Shown: one piece after another, positions 6,808 through 9,936 of the stretch
Layout: every line of letters begins with the position of its first letter
How positions within the stretch are numbered: the stretch's first letter is position 1
Assembly (NCBI GenBank): GCA_016185915.1
Contig: JACPMP010000075.1
Location: 1 to 9,936, forward strand
Direction of reading: 5' to 3'
Source of the DNA: Candidatus Woesearchaeota archaeon
Lineage (GTDB): Archaea > Nanobdellota > Nanobdellia > Woesearchaeales > GW2011-AR4
Length of the DNA stretch: 9,936 bases
The notes under the pieces: generated by a model
The model's input: only the letters and a program-made list of their open reading frames with translations
Told to the model about the DNA's origin: nothing
The model's database searches: none
Made by a program: the position numbers and the translations under genes

Positions 6808-7509
6808 TTATCCAACTTCAAAACTATAACTTATCTCATGCTCTTCATCGCTTTTAATCAATTCCAAAACATCATCAATGTGCCCTGCTCCTAAAATAAC
6901 AAGAATTTTTTTATCTGGAAAAGATTTCATCAATCTTGTTATATTGTTGGCAATTACAAAGTTCCTGTCTTCAATCAAAACTTTGTAAACATTTGGATAG
7001 CGCTCTTTTAGTTTGCTTGTTAATTTTTTGATTATTTTTTTATCAGGAACTGTTGTTAAGTCAAATTCTATTTCCTTTTTTCTTGTGAGCAATGCCTTTA
7101 TTATGTCAGCCAGAAAATTCATTTTTTCTTTCCATGTTATTGAGCTTGAAAATTTTTTCAGAGTGATTTCTATGTCTTGGTCCACTAAAGCGATTTCAAT
7201 ATTCTCTTTTTTTGCAATCTTAATTGCCTGTTTCATTTCAGAACCAGGAGCAACTCCGACAAGCTTGCCAAGTTTTCTTTCTACCCACGCTCCTAAAACA
7301 GAGAAAAGAAAGCCCTTTAAGCCGATGTGCATAATGCTTCTCAGCTCTATCTTCCTTTTGGTTTTGCTCATTAAGGCATTTAATCTTTTTTTATCAAGCT
7401 CCAAAGCTATAATCTCCGGCGTTTCCTCTTTTATATACTTCTTTACTTCGTTTAAGCTTTGCTTCGCTATATGAGATGTGCCTAAAAATATCAAATTTTT
7501 GTATCTCAT
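6808..7509 (-). CDS. TraB/PrgY-family protein (soluble domain only)
   Basis: TraB/PrgY/TIKI proteins share a fold with proposed metal-dependent peptidase activity and are linked in bacteria to pheromone shutdown and in animals to Wnt cleavage. The 233-residue protein shows the family hallmarks: GTSH (10-13), ELDKKR (37-42), GSEM (89-92), DQD (110-112), IEDRN (179-183) and GAGH (207-210). Many archaeal members continue into C-terminal membrane helices; this one stops just after the second GxxH strand, so it is the bare domain. The next minus-strand gene is the M50-like protein 40 nt downstream. Physiological substrate in archaea is not established. Confidence 0.83.
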   Translation of the reverse strand: MRYKNLIFLGTSHIAKQSLNEVKKYIKEETPEIIALELDKKRLNALMSKTKRKIELRSIMHIGLKGFLFSVLGAWVERKLGKLVGVAPGSEMKQAIKIAKKENIEIALVDQDIEITLKKFSSSITWKEKMNFLADIIKALLTRKKEIEFDLTTVPDKKIIKKLTSKLKERYPNVYKVLIEDRNFVIANNITRLMKSFPDKKILVILGAGHIDDVLELIKSDEEHEISYSFEVG

Positions 7510-7529
7510 AGGTTATAAGAAAACAATAG

Positions 7530-7541
7530 TTTTTAATAAGG
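7530..7541 (-). promoter_or_regulatory. TATA-like box for the TraB-like gene
   Basis: The minus strand reads CTTATTAAAAAC about 26 nt before the ATG at 7509, and no Shine-Dalgarno follows. It lies in the 110-nt divergent gap shared with the PRC-barrel gene. Confidence 0.4.
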
Positions 7542-7551
7542 TTTTCCAAAA

Positions 7552-7562
7552 GATTTAAATAC
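7552..7562 (+). promoter_or_regulatory. TATA box for the PRC-barrel gene
   Basis: GATTTAAATAC matches an archaeal TATA box. Start of transcription near 7583 would leave a leader of about 37 nt that carries the Shine-Dalgarno at 7609. Confidence 0.5.
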
Positions 7563-7608
7563 TTGGCAGTAGATAAAATCTTTTGATTTATAACTTAAAT
7601 AATGTAAA

Positions 7609-7614
7609 GGTGAT
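7609..7614 (+). promoter_or_regulatory. Shine-Dalgarno of the PRC-barrel gene
   Basis: GGTGAT lies 5 nt before the ATG at 7620 and matches the archaeal 16S 3' end. It selects this ATG over the in-frame ATG three codons later. Confidence 0.6.
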
Positions 7615-7619
7615 TAAAA

Positions 7620-7910
7620 ATGCTGAAAATGAAAAAGATAAGTGAAACTTATGATATGAGAGTATTTACAGATAATGGAGAGTACTTTGGCGATGTTGAA
7701 GAGTCAATATTGACACAAAATAAGGTGTTTGGCTGGAGAGTAAGAGCAACAAAGAACTCATTCTTAAACAAGGTTTTGGGCTCTGCAAAAGGTGTTATTG
7801 TGCCTCATCAGCTTGTCAAGTCAATTGGTGACATCATGATAATAAGCAAGGCGGCTGTACCTTCTTATAGCGAAGGAGAAAGTGAGGCTAAGGGGAAGGA
7901 AGAGGATTAA
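7620..7910 (+). CDS. PRC-barrel domain protein
   Basis: The 96-residue protein consists of one PRC-barrel domain (about residues 8-78) followed by an acidic, probably flexible tail rich in Ser, Glu and Lys. The family pattern is visible in VFTDNGEYFGDVEE, GWRVRA and GVIVPHQLVKSIGDIMII. Stand-alone PRC-barrel proteins are frequent in archaea; relatives occur in RimM (ribosome maturation), photosynthetic reaction centres and the archaeal CdpB cell-division proteins, so the exact role is open. It leads a two-gene plus-strand transcript with the next gene 6 nt away. Transcribed divergently from the TraB-like gene. Confidence 0.8.
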   Translation: MLKMKKISETYDMRVFTDNGEYFGDVEESILTQNKVFGWRVRATKNSFLNKVLGSAKGVIVPHQLVKSIGDIMIISKAAVPSYSEGESEAKGKEED

Positions 7911-7916
7911 TTATTT

Positions 7917-8246
7917 ATGAGATTTCCAACACCATTTGGAAGAGTTAATATCCCAGTTGTTCCTGTAAAACGTGATTTTGAACGCTTAATTGATGGTATC
8001 ACTTACACTATCATACTAAAAAGAAACTGGAAACTTGAGCGTAAAGTTTATTTATTCACAATATCTCCCGGAATTCTAAAATTTAAAGTGAACTTTGCTG
8101 GTGATGTAGTAGAGTATATAGATGTTTATGAAAGAAAAAATGGAAAATGGGTTTATGGAAAATTACCAATAAATGAAGAACAGCAAGTTGAAATAACAAG
8201 AAATTTTGAGCTGGCATTCCCAGAATTAAAAAATTCTTTAGATTAA
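7917..8246 (+). CDS. Conserved-looking protein of unknown function
   Basis: A 109-residue protein that I do not recognise. Alternating hydrophobic and polar residues (ITYTIILKRNW, KVYLFTISPGILKFKVNF, VVEYIDVYER) suggest a mainly beta fold, ending with a helix (EITRNFELAFPELKN). No Cys, signal peptide or membrane segment is present. It starts 6 nt after the PRC-barrel stop with no strong Shine-Dalgarno of its own beyond a GAGG about 11 nt upstream, so it is likely translated from the PRC-barrel mRNA. Its stop codon overlaps the stop of the convergent zinc-ribbon gene: the TTAA at 8243-8246 serves both strands. Confidence 0.6.
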   Translation: MRFPTPFGRVNIPVVPVKRDFERLIDGITYTIILKRNWKLERKVYLFTISPGILKFKVNFAGDVVEYIDVYERKNGKWVYGKLPINEEQQVEITRNFELAFPELKNSLD

Positions 8247-8542
8247 AAACTCATAACCCTTGCGTTGCAGTAAGGGCAGTTTTTTGGCTTTTTTGTTTCT
8301 ATATCTATCTTGAACTTGTAGCCGCAGGAAGTGCATTTATGCGCTATTTTTGCTGGTTTTTCTTCCTCAACTATTCTATTTTCTTCCTTCTTGCGGAAGA
8401 CCTCTTCCTTTATCTCCTTATGGATTCCCTTATTCTTGATGCAGTCGGGGCAAATAACCATTCTTTCATCAATGTCCTGCTTTAAGGAAGAAGCAGGAAC
8501 TTTATTGCCGCATTTCTTGCATGGAACCATTACATCTTGCAT
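8243..8542 (-). CDS. Double zinc-ribbon protein
   Basis: The 99-residue protein has four CxxC knuckles: C8/C11 with C31/C34 and C70/C73 with C89/C92, each pair set forming one treble-clef/zinc-ribbon-like site. They are joined by a highly charged, probably helical linker (about 38-65, rich in Glu and Lys). The second half, HKCTSCGYKFKID...NCPYCNARV, is a rubredoxin/zinc-ribbon type often found in nucleic-acid or protein-binding adaptors. GGGTGA stands 7 nt before the ATG. The neighbouring minus-strand gene at 8673 has the same layout, pointing to a tandem duplication. Specific function unknown. Confidence 0.75.
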   Translation of the reverse strand: MQDVMVPCKKCGNKVPASSLKQDIDERMVICPDCIKNKGIHKEIKEEVFRKKEENRIVEEEKPAKIAHKCTSCGYKFKIDIETKKPKNCPYCNARVMSF

Positions 8543-8549
8543 TTAAAAG

Positions 8550-8555
8550 TCACCC
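8550..8555 (-). promoter_or_regulatory. Shine-Dalgarno of the zinc-ribbon gene at 8542
   Basis: Minus-strand GGGTGA, 7 nt before the ATG. An AT-rich stretch with TATA-like character (about 8559-8580) precedes it, so the gene may have its own promoter. Confidence 0.5.
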
Positions 8556-8591
8556 AACCTTTTTATATTCATAAAAAGCTTGACCAAAATG

Positions 8592-8674
8592 TCGAAAATC
8601 ATAGATTTTCGAGCACGACCGAAACTCGCAATGCGATTTATCGGCGAGTCAAGCAAGGAATTGCTCCGCAATTC
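8592..8674. repeat. Intergenic island of hairpins between the two zinc-ribbon genes (island B)
   Basis: Three stems occur in 83 bases: TCGAAAATC/GATTTTCGA around ATA (8592-8612, perfect 9 bp); ACTCGC/GCGAGT (8624-8629 and 8644-8649); and GAATTGC/GCAATTC around TCC (8658-8674, perfect 7 bp). The last overlaps the stop codon of the upstream zinc-ribbon gene (8673-8675) and could act as a transcript end. The TCGAAAAT/ATTTTCGA motif and the ATTCAAT edge recur in the island at 9755-9917. Confidence 0.65.
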
Positions 8675-8951
8675 AATCACCCTTCATTTTTGAGGCATCT
8701 GCTATTATGCGGGATGTGCTTCCTTTCGTCATAATTGAACCTGAGCCGCAATATGGGCATGTTGTAATTGTTAAGTGCTTTGCCCTTGAAAAGTTATACT
8801 TGCAAGATTTGCAGAAATATTCTTTCATAACTGCCTCTTGTTTTTGTGATGTTGCATCTGCTTTAGTCTGCTCTTTTTGAACGGTTTTTCTTTCAAGACA
8901 ACTCCTGCAGACAAGATTCTTTCCATTCGGGTCCATTCGCATCATGTCCAT
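8673..8951 (-). CDS. Zinc-ribbon protein, paralogue of the 8243-8542 gene; true start probably further upstream
   Basis: From the ATG at 8951 the frame gives 92 residues with C15/C18, C47/C50 and C65/C68. The same frame continues upstream without a stop to 9023 and encodes KCYKCGNEYG immediately before this ATG, which is the first CxxC of the neighbouring paralogue (CKKCGNK). The domain therefore begins upstream, yet no ATG, GTG or TTG exists in that frame. GGTGA at 9013-9017 is followed after 4 nt by ATC (9008). Alternatively one A is missing from the A-run just after the ATG at 8992; adding it gives MLKIKCYKCG in frame. Transcription probably starts from the palindromic TATA at 9049-9062. 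Function as for its paralogue: unknown, metal-binding. Confidence 0.65.
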   Translation of the reverse strand: MDMMRMDPNGKNLVCRSCLERKTVQKEQTKADATSQKQEAVMKEYFCKSCKYNFSRAKHLTITTCPYCGSGSIMTKGSTSRIIADASKMKGD

Positions 8952-9048
8952 TCCATATTCATTGCCGCATTTATAGCATTTTATTTTAACATCCGTGTTT
9001 CTTTCGATATTCTCACCTTTTTAAATTGTAAAAATTTTGATTGCGTAA

Positions 9049-9062
9049 ATATTTAAATATTG
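9049..9062. promoter_or_regulatory. Palindromic TATA element shared by tRNA-Gly and the zinc-ribbon gene
   Basis: AATATTTAAATATT is a perfect 14-bp palindrome and reads as a TATA box on both strands. It lies about 31 nt before the tRNA (plus strand) and about 25-30 nt before a plausible minus-strand start ahead of the GGTGA at 9013, so one element may serve both directions. Confidence 0.5.
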
Positions 9063-9086
9063 TGTTTATTATTTTAAAGAACTTAT

Positions 9087-9167
9087 ACGGCTGTGGTCTA
9101 ACGGCATGACACGAGCTTCCCATAAAGGAGAAAGCTTGGAACGCGGGTTCAATTCCCGCCAGCCGTA
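9087..9167 (+). tRNA. tRNA-Gly (anticodon CCC) with a short intron
   Basis: Acceptor stem ACGGCTG (9087-9093) pairs perfectly with CAGCCGT (9160-9166), discriminator A at 9167, no encoded CCA. D-arm GTC/GAC (9096-9098, 9108-9110); T-arm GCGGG/CCCGC with loop TTCAATT (9143-9159). Anticodon stem CGAGC (9112-9116) pairs with GCTTG (9134-9138, one G-T pair) only if 10 bases are removed from the 17-base loop. The mature loop is TTCCCAA with anticodon CCC at 9119-9121, reading GGG. Mature length 71 nt, normal for tRNA-Gly. Transcribed from the palindromic TATA at 9049-9062. Confidence 0.93.
9123..9132 (+). other. 10-nt tRNA intron after position 37 (bulge-helix-bulge)
   Basis: The intron TAAAGGAGAA follows A37. 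Exon bases TTCC (9117-9120, positions 32-35) pair with GGAG (9127-9130) as the four-base-pair central helix; the bulges are C36-A37-T (9121-9123) and AAA (9131-9133), three bases each. Cutting after the second base of each bulge, the known rule of archaeal splicing endonuclease, removes exactly 9123-9132. There is no outer helix, only an AAA loop (9124-9126). Confidence 0.8.
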
Positions 9168-9179
9168 TCTTAGCATTAA

Positions 9180-9188
9180 ATTTATAAA
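9180..9188 (+). promoter_or_regulatory. TATA box for the small basic protein
   Basis: ATTTATAAAC-type element centred about 27 nt before the ATG at 9211, with no Shine-Dalgarno between, consistent with a leaderless transcript independent of the tRNA. Confidence 0.45.
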
Positions 9189-9210
9189 CCTAGTTTGATT
9201 TCAATGTCCT

Positions 9211-9435
9211 ATGGGAAGAAAAGACAAGCCGAAAAAAATAAGCGCCAAGAAAGAGAGATACATGAAGTTCAGGAAGGAAAAGCCTACAATGCTTACAATG
9301 TCTCCTCCCGAGATTACAGAAGAGCAGATGAAAGAAAGAAGGCTTGATGAGCAGAGAATAGGCGAATTCTGGCGATCCTACAGAAGACCGCCGCAGAGGT
9401 TTGTATCTGAAAGAAAGGCCAGGAGCAAAAGGTAG
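9211..9435 (+). CDS. Small, strongly basic protein of unknown function
   Basis: The 74-residue protein is rich in Lys and Arg, with a basic N-terminal stretch (MGRKDKPKKISAKKERYMKF), a proline-containing middle (SPPEITEEQM) followed by a charged helix (KERRLDEQRIGEFWRSY), and a basic tail (RRPPQRFVSERKARSKR). No membrane segment or Cys is seen. Such composition suits a nucleic-acid- or ribosome-associated protein, but that is inference only; I recognise no family. It begins 43 nt after the tRNA with its own TATA box and converges on the zinc-finger gene 32 nt downstream. Confidence 0.65.
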   Translation: MGRKDKPKKISAKKERYMKFRKEKPTMLTMSPPEITEEQMKERRLDEQRIGEFWRSYRRPPQRFVSERKARSKR

Positions 9436-9467
9436 CTATGCAAACTTTAAGTATGAGATTTATTATG

Positions 9468-9680
9468 TTAGCAGAATTCTATCTTAAATAGCCTAAAAAT
9501 CTGGAAATCAATAAAATTATAGCACATTATTTTTTCCTTGACCAGTTTTTCTGCTTTATGTTTATCGTGGATGTGATTTTTTAAGGATTTTACATGCTTA
9601 TGGCAGTAAGGACATTTACCTTCTGTTGGCGTTTCAATATATTTTGAAGGATTGTGCCACCCTCGTTTTACATTGGACAT
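9468..9680 (-). CDS. Small protein with one C2H2-like zinc finger
   Basis: A 70-residue protein with KCPYCHKHVKSLKNHIHDKH at about residues 22-41: CxxC, then His34 and His36/His39 with family-typical spacing, a single C2H2-type finger. The N terminus (RGWHNPSKYIETPTEG) may pack on it. The hydrophobic tail (CYNFIDFQIFRLFKIEFC) is unusual and may be an extension past an ancestral stop. A TATA-like CTTAAATAGT (9701-9710, minus strand) lies about 26 nt before the ATG, so the mRNA is probably leaderless. Single-finger proteins in archaea bind nucleic acid or partner proteins; no role is assigned. Confidence 0.6.
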   Translation of the reverse strand: MSNVKRGWHNPSKYIETPTEGKCPYCHKHVKSLKNHIHDKHKAEKLVKEKIMCYNFIDFQIFRLFKIEFC

Positions 9681-9700
9681 ACTGCTTGATTATGCGATTA

Positions 9701-9710
9701 ACTATTTAAG
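9701..9710 (-). promoter_or_regulatory. TATA-like box for the zinc-finger gene
   Basis: Minus-strand CTTAAATAGT about 26 nt upstream of the ATG at 9680; no Shine-Dalgarno is visible. Confidence 0.4.
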
Positions 9711-9754
9711 TTTATCTTATACCTAGTTAAGGACATAATTAATTGTATAAGCAG

Positions 9755-9917
9755 TTATTGAATTAAATTTAATATTTTCAATCCGCCTTCGGCGAAATAT
9801 TGCGCTCGGCGAATCTCGCTCACCATTCACCCGCAAAAGCCTCGCCGATTCATCGAAAATTTTTCAAATTTTCGAGTGCCATCGAAAATGCTTTGCATTT
9901 ATCGAGGTATTCAATAA
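9755..9917. repeat. Intergenic island of hairpins enclosed by an inverted repeat (island C)
   Basis: The 256 nt from 9681 to the window end hold no gene but contain this element. Perfect 9-bp ends TTATTGAAT (9755-9763) and ATTCAATAA (9909-9917) enclose CGCC-TTC-GGCG (9784-9794); TCGAAAATTT/AAATTTTCGA around TTC (9853-9875, perfect 10 bp); and TCGAAAATGC/GCATTTATCGA (9882-9905, one bulged base). The left part (9777-9860) aligns with 4585-4670 of island A. Confidence 0.7.
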
Positions 9918-9936
9918 TTTTTAACTAAACTTTTGC

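Noticed and set aside
6767..6821. Longer M50-like protein starting at the ATG at 6821
   Set aside because: The extra residues overlap the TraB-like gene and the TATA box for the leaderless start at 6767 lies inside that extension.
7013..7474. Plus-strand 153-codon frame inside the TraB-like gene
   Set aside because: It is antisense to a gene with clear family motifs, and its Ser/Phe/Ile-rich composition is what antisense of Lys/Glu-rich coding DNA gives.
8537..8734. Plus-strand open frame across island B
   Set aside because: It runs over hairpins and the antisense of a zinc-ribbon gene, and shows no domain or initiation signal.
9112..9138. tRNA with a long variable arm (Ser/Leu type) instead of an intron
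   Set aside because: The extra bases fall within the anticodon loop, not between the anticodon and T arms; the variable region is only four bases and the bulge-helix-bulge geometry fits exactly.

Overview
The window looks like low-GC archaeal chromosome, most plausibly from a DPANN-type lineage (Woesearchaeota/Pacearchaeota-like). This is inferred from gene content, not a phylogeny. Evidence: a Hef-type helicase/XPF nuclease; many start codons about 25-29 nt after a TATA-like box with no Shine-Dalgarno, as expected of leaderless archaeal mRNAs; a tRNA-Gly that only folds if a very short bulge-helix-bulge intron is removed; and a PRC-barrel protein, small zinc ribbons and a winged-helix fragment with an FHLREL signature.

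Layout. 1-102 (-): start of a winged-helix protein running off the edge. 257-586 (+): small tyrosine-phosphatase-like protein. 589-2086 (-): a cupin gene overlapping the end of a bacterial-type S-adenosylmethionine synthetase gene (metK) that is broken by a perfect 17-bp tandem duplication. 2305-4518 (-): Hef. 4519-4883: gene-free, filled by a GC-richer island of hairpins. 4884-7509 (-): four-gene envelope/membrane block (lipoprotein, small membrane protein, M50-like membrane protein, TraB-like protein). 7620-8246 (+): PRC-barrel gene plus a gene of unknown function. 8243-9008 (-): two related zinc-ribbon genes separated by a second hairpin island. 9087-9167 (+): intron-containing tRNA-Gly(CCC). 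9211-9435 (+): small basic protein. 9468-9680 (-): small zinc-finger protein. 9755-9917: third hairpin island.

How it fits together. Hef is a replication-fork/DNA-repair enzyme and stands alone with its own promoter. TraB-like and M50-like proteins are neighbours and may share membrane-protein quality-control or signalling roles, but the M50 motif is degenerate. metK and the cupin are translationally coupled by an ATGA overlap. The two zinc ribbons look like a local duplication. Nothing assembles into a recognisable defence system or mobile element. The most interesting observations are the 10-nt tRNA intron, the 17-bp duplication in metK, the family of structured intergenic islands (two share a sequence backbone with compensatory changes in a hairpin), and several family members whose catalytic signatures are altered.
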